From the NCBI GenBank assembly GCA_965203615.1, contig OZ241900.1, forward strand, positions 434,001 to 498,000: a stretch of DNA of 64,000 nucleotides. The letters are read 5' to 3'. Origin of the DNA: VXNE01 sp965203615. GTDB taxonomy: Bacteria > Pseudomonadota > Gammaproteobacteria > Pseudomonadales > Azotimanducaceae. Shown here piece by piece: positions 24,712 to 32,645 of the stretch (position 1 is its first letter; every line of letters begins with the position of its first letter). The position numbers and the translations under genes are program-made. Below the pieces are notes generated by a model that was not told the origin of the DNA, made no database searches, and saw only the letters and a program-made list of their open reading frames with translations.

Positions 24712-27435
24712 TCAGTCGTCCGCGACGCGCTCCTCCACCCACTGCCGTACCGAAGCAAGGGCTGCCGGAAGCGCCTCTGGCTTGTCGCCGCCGCCGCCCC
24801 GCGCCATGTCCGGCCGACCGCCACCCCCTTTGGCGCCGACCTGGGAACCCACGAAGCGAATGACATCGCCTGCGGTGAATCGGTCGGTCAGGTTCTTCGT
24901 CACGCCCACAGTGAGATTGACGCGGCCCCCGTTCACCTGGCCGAGCACGATGACGGCGGTGCCGAGCCTATCCTTGAGTCCGTCGAGCGTGGTCAGCACG
25001 GTCCTGGAATCACCCTCAACCTCGGCGCCCAGTACGCGGACGCCGTTGACGTTCACTGCCTCGCTGGCAAGATCGGTTCCGCGTGACTGCGCGAACTGGC
25101 CCTTTAGCGCTTCGAGTTCTTTTTGCAGGGATCTGGCCTGTTGCGACAGGGATTCCACCTTTTCGAGCAGGTTCTCGCGCCCGCCGCCGACGACCTGGCC
25201 GATGTCGGCGATCAACCGTTCTCCTTCCCGGGCATGGGCGACGGCGCGCGCCCCCGTAAGGGCTTCGATGCGCCGGGTTCCCGCCGCGACACTGGATTCC
25301 GAGGCGATGCACATGTAACCGATATCACCGGTGCGCCGCACGTGCGTACCACCGCAAAGCTCGACCGAGTAGTCGCCGCCCATCGCGAGGACGCGCACCA
25401 GGTCGCCGTACTTCTCGCCGAACAACGCGATGGCGCCCTTGTCCATCGCCTCCGCGTAGGGCATCTCCTCCGCGGTCGCGGGTGAGTTGTCGCCGATGCG
25501 CGCGTTCACTTCGCGCTCGATGGCGCGCAACTCCGTATCGCCGAGCGATGCCGGGTGAGAAAAGTCGAAGCGGAAGCCTTCCGGACCGACCCGCGAACCC
25601 CTCTGCTGGACGTGGGTACCGAGCGTGCGCCGCAATGCCGCGTGCAACAAGTGCGTGGCGGAGTGGTTGCGAACGATGTTCCAACGGCGCTCGCCGTCGA
25701 CCGTCGCTTTCACCGCCTGTCCCACTGCGAGCGCGCCCTCCTCCACCGTGCCTCGATGCAGGTGTTGACCGCCGCCTCGCGTGGTGTCCGCCACGGTGAA
25801 TCGAACGCCGTTCGTCCGGATCACGCCGGTATCTCCAACCTGGCCACCGGATTCCGCGTAGAAAGGTGTGCGATCAAGCACCACGTAACCCGATTCCGAA
25901 GCTTCCAGGCGCTCGGTCGGGATGGGGGCGGCGCGTTCGGCATCACGGCCGTCGGGTTTCGGCAGTCTGAACAGCGACACGACGTTCGCCTCGATGTCCA
26001 GCGACTCGTAACCTTCGAATTCCACGTCGGAGTCGATCTGCATGCGTTGCTCGGCACTCGCATCGAATCGGCCTGCCCGCTGCGACCGTTGCCGCTGCGC
26101 CTGCATGGCGGATTCGAAACCCTCCATGTCTACTGCCAGTCCCCTCTCTCGCACGACATCCGCAGTCAGATCAGGTGGAAACCCGAAGGTGTCGTAGAGT
26201 TGGAACACGACCTCTCCGCGGATGATTCCACGATGAGACAGTGGTTTCGGGGCTCCGCCCTCGGGGGACTCAGCGCCAGATTCTGACGCAAGTGCACGCA
26301 TCATCAACGCATCGTTGATGTAGGTGTCGAGCAGCACCATGCCATGAGCGAGCGTTCTCGCGAAGCGCTCCTCCTCTGCGAGTAGTATTGCTTCGATATT
26401 CCCCCTGCGCTCCTCGAGCTGCGGATAAGCCTCTCCCATCTGCTCGGCCAGGGGTGCAACGAGGCGATGGAAGAACGGTTCATGCAGGTCGAGCTTGTGG
26501 CCGTGCCGCAAAGCCCGCCGGATGATGCGCCGCAGGACATAGTCCCGATCCTCGTTGCCGGGCATTACGCCTTCCGCGATCAGGAACGCAGTCGAGCGGA
26601 TGTGGTCGGCAATGACCCGAAGCGACGCGTTGGCCAACATTTCGGCTCCGTCATTGAGCCCAGCCATGCGCCCGGCCGCGAAAACGATCTCGCGGAAGAT
26701 ATCGTTCTCGTAGTTCGAGTGCACGCCCTGGGAGATCGCCGCGACACGTTCGAGGCCCATGCCGGTGTCGACGCCGGGACTCGCCAAGGGCGCGAGTTCG
26801 CCGTCGGGGGACCTGTCGTATTGCGGAAACACCAGGTTCCAGATTTCGAGGAACCGGTCCCCCTCTTCTTCCGGTGAGCCCGGTGGCCCTCCGGCGACCG
26901 ATGGTCCCTGGTCGTAGAAGATCTCCGAGTCCGGACCACAGGGACCCGTATCGCCCATGGCCCAGAAGTTATCCGGGTGTTCGATTACCCGCTCCGCCGG
27001 CAGACCGATCTTGTCGATCCACAGCTTTCGGGCCTCTTCGTCGGTGGGATGCACCGTCACGTACAGGCGCTCACGGTCGAGCGCAAGGACATCGGTGACA
27101 AACTCCCACGCCCAGTCGATGGCGTCTTCCTTCAGGTAGCTGCCGAAACTGAAGTTGCCGAGCATCTCGAACAGCGTCTGGTGGCGCGCCGTATAGCCGA
27201 CGTTCTCAAGGTCGTTGTGCTTGCCACCGGCGCGCACGCAGAGCTGGCACGACACCGCGCGGTCGAAGCCCAGGCGCTCGCGCCCCGTCAGCGCGTCCTT
27301 GAACTGCACCATGCCGGCGTTGGTGAACAGCAACGTCGGATCGTTGCCTGGAACCAGGCTGCTGGACTTGACGACCCTGTGGCCGCGCGCCGCGAAGAAA
27401 TCGAGATAAGCGGCGCGAATCTCGGCAGTCCTCAC
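24712..27435 (-). CDS. alaS: alanyl-tRNA synthetase
   Basis: Charges tRNA-Ala. 907 residues with GTG start (the ATG-less N-terminus RTAEIRAAYLDFFAARGH is canonical). Class II catalytic core at about 1-250 (LFTNAGMVQFKD, ARHQTLFEMLGNFSFGSY). The editing domain carries the zinc/hydrolase motifs NHSATHLLHAAL and ELCGGTHVRRTGD. The C-terminal DHHA1-type region ends with GGGGRPDMARGG. Length is slightly over the usual 875, partly because of a small insert around 370-380 (SGAESPEGGAPK). Confidence 0.97.
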   Translation of the reverse strand: MRTAEIRAAYLDFFAARGHRVVKSSSLVPGNDPTLLFTNAGMVQFKDALTGRERLGFDRAVSCQLCVRAGGKHNDLENVGYTARHQTLFEMLGNFSFGSYLKEDAIDWAWEFVTDVLALDRERLYVTVHPTDEEARKLWIDKIGLPAERVIEHPDNFWAMGDTGPCGPDSEIFYDQGPSVAGGPPGSPEEEGDRFLEIWNLVFPQYDRSPDGELAPLASPGVDTGMGLERVAAISQGVHSNYENDIFREIVFAAGRMAGLNDGAEMLANASLRVIADHIRSTAFLIAEGVMPGNEDRDYVLRRIIRRALRHGHKLDLHEPFFHRLVAPLAEQMGEAYPQLEERRGNIEAILLAEEERFARTLAHGMVLLDTYINDALMMRALASESGAESPEGGAPKPLSHRGIIRGEVVFQLYDTFGFPPDLTADVVRERGLAVDMEGFESAMQAQRQRSQRAGRFDASAEQRMQIDSDVEFEGYESLDIEANVVSLFRLPKPDGRDAERAAPIPTERLEASESGYVVLDRTPFYAESGGQVGDTGVIRTNGVRFTVADTTRGGGQHLHRGTVEEGALAVGQAVKATVDGERRWNIVRNHSATHLLHAALRRTLGTHVQQRGSRVGPEGFRFDFSHPASLGDTELRAIEREVNARIGDNSPATAEEMPYAEAMDKGAIALFGEKYGDLVRVLAMGGDYSVELCGGTHVRRTGDIGYMCIASESSVAAGTRRIEALTGARAVAHAREGERLIADIGQVVGGGRENLLEKVESLSQQARSLQKELEALKGQFAQSRGTDLASEAVNVNGVRVLGAEVEGDSRTVLTTLDGLKDRLGTAVIVLGQVNGGRVNLTVGVTKNLTDRFTAGDVIRFVGSQVGAKGGGGRPDMARGGGGDKPEALPAALASVRQWVEERVADD

Positions 27436-27489
27436 TGTCGCGATTCCCGAAGTTGAAAGGGCGGCGGATTATACGGTCTGCGGGGCCAG

Positions 27490-27542
27490 TTTTCCTGATC
27501 GCGGGAACGCGTTGCAGCGCAATCGGATCTCGCACGCCGGAT
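27490..27542 (-). repeat. dispersed intergenic repeat, copy A (upstream of alaS)
   Basis: About 70 percent identical by eye to 29572-29624. Shared blocks are TTGCAG, TCG.AT and CACGCCG.AT. On the minus strand each copy ends shortly before a -10-like TATAAT or TATTGT. Confidence 0.45.
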
Positions 27543-27563
27543 TAACGTCGGCGCACCTTGCTC

Positions 27564-28235
27564 CTAAGGTGCCCTCGATACCGTTCGATAGATGATGTCG
27601 GATGCGAATCCGCGGGCCGCGAGGAAACGGGCGCGTTTCGCCCACTCGGAGCGGTTTGCCGGCGTGTCGGCATCGTCGTTGCCGGCGCTGCCGAAGCGTT
27701 TGGCCTGCACCGCCCGGGCTCGCCCAAGCCAAAAATCATCCGGGAAGGTGAGCGTATCGTCGATGATGTCTTCCGCCACGCCCCGTTTCCGTAGCTCTGC
27801 GCGAATCCTGATTGGACCCTGACCGCGATCGACACCGCGACGGACAAACGCTTCGGCGAAGCGAACATCCGACAACAGGTCCCGGTTTGCCAGATCGTCG
27901 AGTACGGTGTCCACCTGCGCTTCTATTCTTGCCTGCAAATTTGCCTGCACATCCGCCCGTAAATCCGTCTGCACATCGGCCTGTAAATCCGCCTGCAAAT
28001 CCGTCTGCACATCGGCCTGCACATCGGCCTGCACATCGGCCTGCAAATCCGCCTGTACGTCCGTTTGCACATCCGCCCGCGCGTTTGTTTGCACTTTTGT
28101 TTTTGAGGAATCGGATGCGCGGCGGCGCAGAAGTTTGCGGCGCAGTTCGACCCGAGAGTGTTCCCGAGTCGCGAGCAGGCGCAGGGCTCGCTCGGTCAGG
28201 GTTGCCTCGGTCAGTCCGGATTGGGGCATGTTCAT
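27564..28235 (-). CDS. recX: RecX regulator of RecA, with inserted tetrapeptide repeats
   Basis: Modulates RecA filaments. 223 residues against about 150-160 usually. The extra length is a run of 14 tetrapeptides of the form (V/L)Q(A/T)D at about residues 47-102. It sits inside the first three-helix repeat, between ELRRKLLRRRA and QVDTVLDDLANRDLLSDVRF. The remaining RecX motifs are intact (FAEAFVRRGVDRGQGPIRIR, ELRKRGVAEDIID). Located between recA and alaS as in other gammaproteobacteria. The repeat probably forms a long acidic helix or hairpin extension; effect on function unknown. Confidence 0.93.
   Translation of the reverse strand: MNMPQSGLTEATLTERALRLLATREHSRVELRRKLLRRRASDSSKTKVQTNARADVQTDVQADLQADVQADVQADVQTDLQADLQADVQTDLRADVQANLQARIEAQVDTVLDDLANRDLLSDVRFAEAFVRRGVDRGQGPIRIRAELRKRGVAEDIIDDTLTFPDDFWLGRARAVQAKRFGSAGNDDADTPANRSEWAKRARFLAARGFASDIIYRTVSRAP
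27931..28098 (-). repeat. 12-base coding minisatellite inside recX, 14 units
   Basis: Consecutive 12-base units close to GCCTGCACATCG (plus strand) run in frame without interruption. Three of the units (28015-28038 and nearby) are identical or differ by one base, suggesting recent expansion. Confidence 0.92.
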
Positions 28236-28349
28236 GGTGCTATCGCTACGGGGTTGAAGCTATACGCGGCTTTTTTGCACGTACACGCGGCTGATTACGA
28301 CCCGGCTACTACACCCGGCTACCACACTCCGATACTCGGACGGTTTCGG

Positions 28350-29429
28350 TTAGCGGGACCGAACAGCGGCCCGGTTGCCCCGCCGATCGGTTTCCGCACC
28401 CTGGCTTTCTCTCTTTTCACTCTCTTCGCTCTCCGTCGGCTGGGGCAGCAAGGCCGTGCGTACCCGCGCATCGATTTCGCTTCGAAGGTCTTCGTTGTTG
28501 TTCAGGAAGTCCGCCGCGTTCTTTCGCCCCTGGCCGATGCGGTCGCCGTTGTAGCTGTACCAGGCGCCCGACTTGTCGACGATTCCATTGGCGACGCCAA
28601 GGTCGATGATCTCGCCGGTCCGGTTTATCCCCTTGCCGTAGAGGATCTGGAACTCGACCTGCTTGAACGGCGGCGCCACCTTGTTCTTGAGCACCTTTAC
28701 CCTGGTCTCGTTGCCGATGACCTCGTCGCCGTCCTTGATGGCGCCGATGCGGCGAATGTCGAGGCGCACCGAAGAATAGAACTTGAGGGCGTTGCCGCCG
28801 GTCGTGGTCTCCGGCGAGCCGAACATCACGCCAATCTTCATGCGGATCTGGTTGATGAAGATCACCAACGTATTGGACTGCTTGATATTCGCCGTCATTT
28901 TCCGTAGCGCCTGGCTCATCAGGCGCGCCTGCAACCCGACGTGCGAGTCTCCCATGTCGCCCTCGATTTCCGCCTTCGGCGTGAGCGCGGCGACCGAGTC
29001 TATGACCACGACGTCGACGGCCCCGGAGCGAACGATCATGTCGCAGATCTCGAGCGCCTGTTCGCCGGTGTCCGGCTGCGAGACGAGCAGGTCGTCCGTA
29101 TTGACGCCCACCGCCTCCGCATAGATGGGATCCAGCGCATGTTCGGCGTCGATGAACGCACAGGTGCCGCCATCGCGCTGCGCCTCGGCGATCACCTGCA
29201 GGGTCAGCGTGGTCTTGCCGGAGGATTCAGGCCCGTAGATCTCGACGACGCGCCCCCGAGGCAGGCCACCCACACCGAGCGCGGCATCGAGCCCGAGGGA
29301 GCCTGTCGACACGGCCGGAATCGCCTCCTGTTCGCGGTCGCCAAGCCGCATCATCGAACCCTTGCCGAATTGCCGCTCGATCTGCGTCAGCGCCGCCCTT
29401 AGGGCTCGATCTTTTTCGGTTCCCGCCAT
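28350..29429 (-). CDS. recA: recombinase A
   Basis: Central recombination and SOS protein, 359 residues. Walker A GPESSGKTT (residues 66-74), Walker B VVVIDSVAAL, loop region and NQIRMKIGVMFGSPETTTGG are all canonical. The C-terminal 30 residues are acidic and then basic (SEESEKRES, RRGNRAAVRSR), a common variable tail. Start is the ATG at 29429. A LexA box lies 37 bases upstream. Confidence 0.98.
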   Translation of the reverse strand: MAGTEKDRALRAALTQIERQFGKGSMMRLGDREQEAIPAVSTGSLGLDAALGVGGLPRGRVVEIYGPESSGKTTLTLQVIAEAQRDGGTCAFIDAEHALDPIYAEAVGVNTDDLLVSQPDTGEQALEICDMIVRSGAVDVVVIDSVAALTPKAEIEGDMGDSHVGLQARLMSQALRKMTANIKQSNTLVIFINQIRMKIGVMFGSPETTTGGNALKFYSSVRLDIRRIGAIKDGDEVIGNETRVKVLKNKVAPPFKQVEFQILYGKGINRTGEIIDLGVANGIVDKSGAWYSYNGDRIGQGRKNAADFLNNNEDLRSEIDARVRTALLPQPTESEESEKRESQGAETDRRGNRAAVRSR

Positions 29430-29465
29430 ATTGAGAATCTCCGCTGGGATGAGAAAGTCGCGGTA

Positions 29466-29481
29466 CTGTATATCCGAACAG
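29466..29481 (-). promoter_or_regulatory. LexA-binding (SOS) box in the recA promoter
   Basis: CTGTATATCCGAACAG fits the CTGT-N8-ACAG consensus. On the minus strand a TTGCAC (-35-like) lies just upstream and TACAGT/TATACA serves as -10 over the operator, as in other recA promoters. mutS is transcribed divergently beyond it. Confidence 0.85.
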
Positions 29482-29571
29482 TGAGAAGTGCAACTCCGGT
29501 TTTGCGGAAAGCGTCATGTCCTACGCACTTTTCCGCCCTGGCTTACAATACGCTTTTCCCTGGCCCGCTGA

Positions 29572-29624
29572 TTTCTTGACCGCAGGAAGCCCATTGCAGT
29601 TGAGTCGAATTCCACACGCCGAAT
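29572..29624 (-). repeat. dispersed intergenic repeat, copy B (between recA and mutS)
   Basis: Related to the copy at 27490-27542. Both lie upstream of minus-strand genes. Confidence 0.45.
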
Positions 29625-29655
29625 CCGGATCATTCTCGATGGCCGTACGGACGAA

Positions 29656-32223
29656 ATGAACGCCGCGGCCCACACGCCGATGATGCGGCAGTACCTCGGC
29701 ATCAAGGCCGAGTTCCCGGATATCCTCCTGTTCTACCGCATGGGCGACTTCTACGAGCTGTTCTTCGACGACGCCCGCGAGGCGGCGAGCCTGCTCGACA
29801 TCACCCTCACCGCCCGGGGGCGCTCCGCAGGGCAACCCATCCCCATGGCGGGCGTGCCCTTCCACAGCGTGGACGGCTACCTGGCGCGGCTCGCGCGCAT
29901 GGGACGATCCGTCGCGATCTGCGAACAGATCGGCGATCCGGCGAAGTCGAAGGGACCGGTCGAGCGCCGCGTGACCCGCATCGTGACGCCGGGCACGCTC
30001 GCCGAAGACGGGCTGCTGGATCCGGACCGGGAGAGCGTGCTGGCCGGGATACATCCCGATGGCGACGGCTGGGGGCTGAGCTGGCTCAACGTTTCTTCCG
30101 GGGAGTTCTACATCCGCGAATGCGGCTCGAGCGATGCACTGGTGGCGGAACTGGACCGGATCGGCGCCGCCGAACTGGTCGCGGCGGAGGATGTCGACAT
30201 CGACGCTGGCCGGGAGATCACCCGCCGGCCCACCCTCGACTTCGACGTGGACCTCGCCGAACGGTTCCTCACCGAGCACTTCGGTGTGCGGGACCTCGCG
30301 GGTTTCGGCATACACGAAGTGACGGGCGGGGTGGGCGCCGCGGGCGCGGTGTTGCGCTACGCACAGAACGCGCGGCGAAAGTCTCTCGACTACATCGAAT
30401 CAGTCCGCCGTTTCGAGGCCGGCGACCACGTGATCCTCGACCAGCGCACCCGGCGAAACCTCGAAATCGACTCGCGCCTTGACGGCCAGCCCACATCCCT
30501 CGGCACCGTGTACGGCGTCCTGAACGAGACGCGCACGCCCATGGGCGCGCGACTCCTGAAGCGCTGGCTCGTGTCGCCGCTTCGGGCCGCCGACCGCGTA
30601 CGCGAACGCCAGCGCGCGGTGATGGCCCTGATCGAAGCGCGCGGCCCGGAGCGGCTGCGGGCAGATCTCGGAGAAGTCGGCGACATGGAGCGCATCGTCA
30701 CGCGCATCGCGCTCGGCAGCGCATCGCCGCGCGATCTCGCGCGGCTGCGCTCAAGCCTCGCCGTCTGGCCCGATATCCGCGCCCTGGTGGAGACGCTCGA
30801 TGCGCCAACGCTCGTTCGGCGTTTCGCGGCCCTGCCGGCCCTCGCGGAAGAACACGACCTGCTGTGTCGCGCGGTGGTCGACCAGCCGCCGGCGACATTG
30901 CGCGAAGGCGGCGTCATCGCGCGCGGATTCGACGAGAAACTCGACGGCCTGCGGGATCTCACCGAGAACGCCAGCGGTTTCCTGTCCGACCTGGAGGCGA
31001 AGGAGCGGGAGCGCACCGGGATCGCTTCGCTCAAGGTCGGCTACAACCGCGTGCACGGCTACTACATCGAGACGAACCGCGCATCGGCCGAGGAGGTGCC
31101 CGCCGAGTACGTCCGCAGACAGACGCTAAAGAACGCCGAACGCTACATCACGCCGACGTTGAAGAAGTTCGAGGACGAGGCGCTGACGAGCCAGGCGCGG
31201 GCGTTGCGCCGGGAAAGGGAACTCTACGGCGACCTGCTGTCGCGCCTCAACGAATCCGGGTCGGTATTGCGCGCCGCGGGCGAGGCGCTGGCCGCCCTCG
31301 ACGTACTGTCCGCGTTCGCCGACCGCGCCGAATCGCTGGGACTGGTGATGCCCGAGTTGACCGATGTCCCCGGCATGCGCATACGCGGGGGACGCCACCT
31401 GGTCGTCGAGGCGGAGTCCGACGCGCCGTTCGTGCCGAACGACCTCGACCTCGACGAGTCGCGCCGCATGCTCGTGATCACCGGTCCCAACATGGGCGGG
31501 AAGTCGACCTACATGCGCCAGACGGCGTTGATCGTGCTGCTCGCCCACACCGGCTGTTTCGTCCCGGCGACCTCCGCGGTCGTCGGACCCATAGATCGCA
31601 TCTTCACCCGAATCGGCGCATCGGACGATCTGACCAGCGGCCGCTCCACCTTCATGGTGGAGATGAGCGAGACCGCCGACATCCTCCACAATGCAACGCC
31701 CCTGAGCCTCGTGCTGCTCGACGAGATCGGGCGCGGCACGAGCACATACGACGGCCTCGCCCTGGCATGGGCGGCGGCGCGCCACCTGGCCGTTCGGCTA
31801 CGTGCCTTCACCCTGTTCGCGACGCACTACTTCGAACTCACCGCGCTCCCGGAGGAGTTCCATGGCATCGCCAATGTGCATCTCGACGCGGTGGAACACG
31901 GCGCGGACGTGGTCTTCCTGCACATCGTCAAGGATGGCCCGGCGAACCAGAGCTACGGCGTGCAGGTGGCGAAGCTCGCCGGCGTGCCGGAAGCGGTGCT
32001 GACGCTCGCGCGCACGCGCCTGGCCCGGCTCGAAACCCAACACGGGCGGCGCGACGCGCAACAGGGGGACCTGTTTGCACCACCGCCGGACGACGTTACC
32101 GGGGTCGATGAGGATGCCGAGGAGGAAGAGGTCCTGCGCGACCGCCTGCGCGATGTCGACCCGGACCAGCTAACGCCTAAAGCCGCGCTCGACCTCGTGT
32201 TTGACCTCAAGAACCTGCTGTAG
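29656..32223 (+). CDS. mutS: DNA mismatch repair protein MutS
   Basis: Recognises mismatched bases and starts repair. 855 residues. The mismatch-reading motif GDFYELFF is near residue 28-35 (Phe and Glu of the FxE wedge). The connector, lever and clamp domains follow. The ATPase has Walker A GPNMGGKSTYMRQ near residue 609, LVLLDEIGRGTSTYDG as Walker B, and FATHYFELT. A short C-terminal dimerisation helix ends the protein (PKAALDLVFDLKNLL). It is followed at 32 bases by fdxA. Confidence 0.97.
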   Translation: MNAAAHTPMMRQYLGIKAEFPDILLFYRMGDFYELFFDDAREAASLLDITLTARGRSAGQPIPMAGVPFHSVDGYLARLARMGRSVAICEQIGDPAKSKGPVERRVTRIVTPGTLAEDGLLDPDRESVLAGIHPDGDGWGLSWLNVSSGEFYIRECGSSDALVAELDRIGAAELVAAEDVDIDAGREITRRPTLDFDVDLAERFLTEHFGVRDLAGFGIHEVTGGVGAAGAVLRYAQNARRKSLDYIESVRRFEAGDHVILDQRTRRNLEIDSRLDGQPTSLGTVYGVLNETRTPMGARLLKRWLVSPLRAADRVRERQRAVMALIEARGPERLRADLGEVGDMERIVTRIALGSASPRDLARLRSSLAVWPDIRALVETLDAPTLVRRFAALPALAEEHDLLCRAVVDQPPATLREGGVIARGFDEKLDGLRDLTENASGFLSDLEAKERERTGIASLKVGYNRVHGYYIETNRASAEEVPAEYVRRQTLKNAERYITPTLKKFEDEALTSQARALRRERELYGDLLSRLNESGSVLRAAGEALAALDVLSAFADRAESLGLVMPELTDVPGMRIRGGRHLVVEAESDAPFVPNDLDLDESRRMLVITGPNMGGKSTYMRQTALIVLLAHTGCFVPATSAVVGPIDRIFTRIGASDDLTSGRSTFMVEMSETADILHNATPLSLVLLDEIGRGTSTYDGLALAWAAARHLAVRLRAFTLFATHYFELTALPEEFHGIANVHLDAVEHGADVVFLHIVKDGPANQSYGVQVAKLAGVPEAVLTLARTRLARLETQHGRRDAQQGDLFAPPPDDVTGVDEDAEEEEVLRDRLRDVDPDQLTPKAALDLVFDLKNLL

Positions 32224-32255
32224 AATACGCCGCCGCAAACAAGACGAGGACACCC

Positions 32256-32579
32256 ATGACTTTCGTGATCGGCGAAGCCTGCATCAAGTGCAAACTGACG
32301 GATTGCGTCGAGGTGTGTCCGGTCGACTGCTTCTACGAGGGGCCGAACATGCTCGTCATCCATCCCGACGAGTGCATCGACTGCGCCCTGTGCGAACCCG
32401 AATGTCCGGTGGACGCGATCTATTCCGAGGACGAGTTGCCCGAGGACCAGGAAGACTTCCTTGAACTCAATGCCGAACTCGCGGAAATCTGGCCGAACAT
32501 CACGGAAGCGAAAGACGCCCCGCCCGACGAGGCCGAGTGGCGCGAGATTCCGAACAAGCGCGGGCTGCTCGAGCGCTGA
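32256..32579 (+). CDS. fdxA: 7Fe-8S ferredoxin
   Basis: Small electron carrier, 107 residues. Cluster ligands: CIKCKLTDCVEVCPVDCF for the 3Fe-4S and shared cysteines, and CIDCALCEPECPVDAIY for the 4Fe-4S cluster. The acidic C-terminal extension ending EIPNKRGLLER is typical of the FdxA group found next to mutS. It has a good ribosome site (GACGAGGAC). No terminator is obvious between it and the convergent receptor gene. Confidence 0.97.
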   Translation: MTFVIGEACIKCKLTDCVEVCPVDCFYEGPNMLVIHPDECIDCALCEPECPVDAIYSEDELPEDQEDFLELNAELAEIWPNITEAKDAPPDEAEWREIPNKRGLLER

Positions 32580-32645
32580 TCCCTGCCAAGCCGCGCGGGG
32601 ACCCTGACAGCAAGGCCAAGCCCCCTCGCAGCCTGCCGTATGACT

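Noticed and set aside
27931..28098. CRISPR-like tandem repeats
   Set aside because: The units are contiguous 12-mers without spacers and stay in the recX frame; this is a coding minisatellite.
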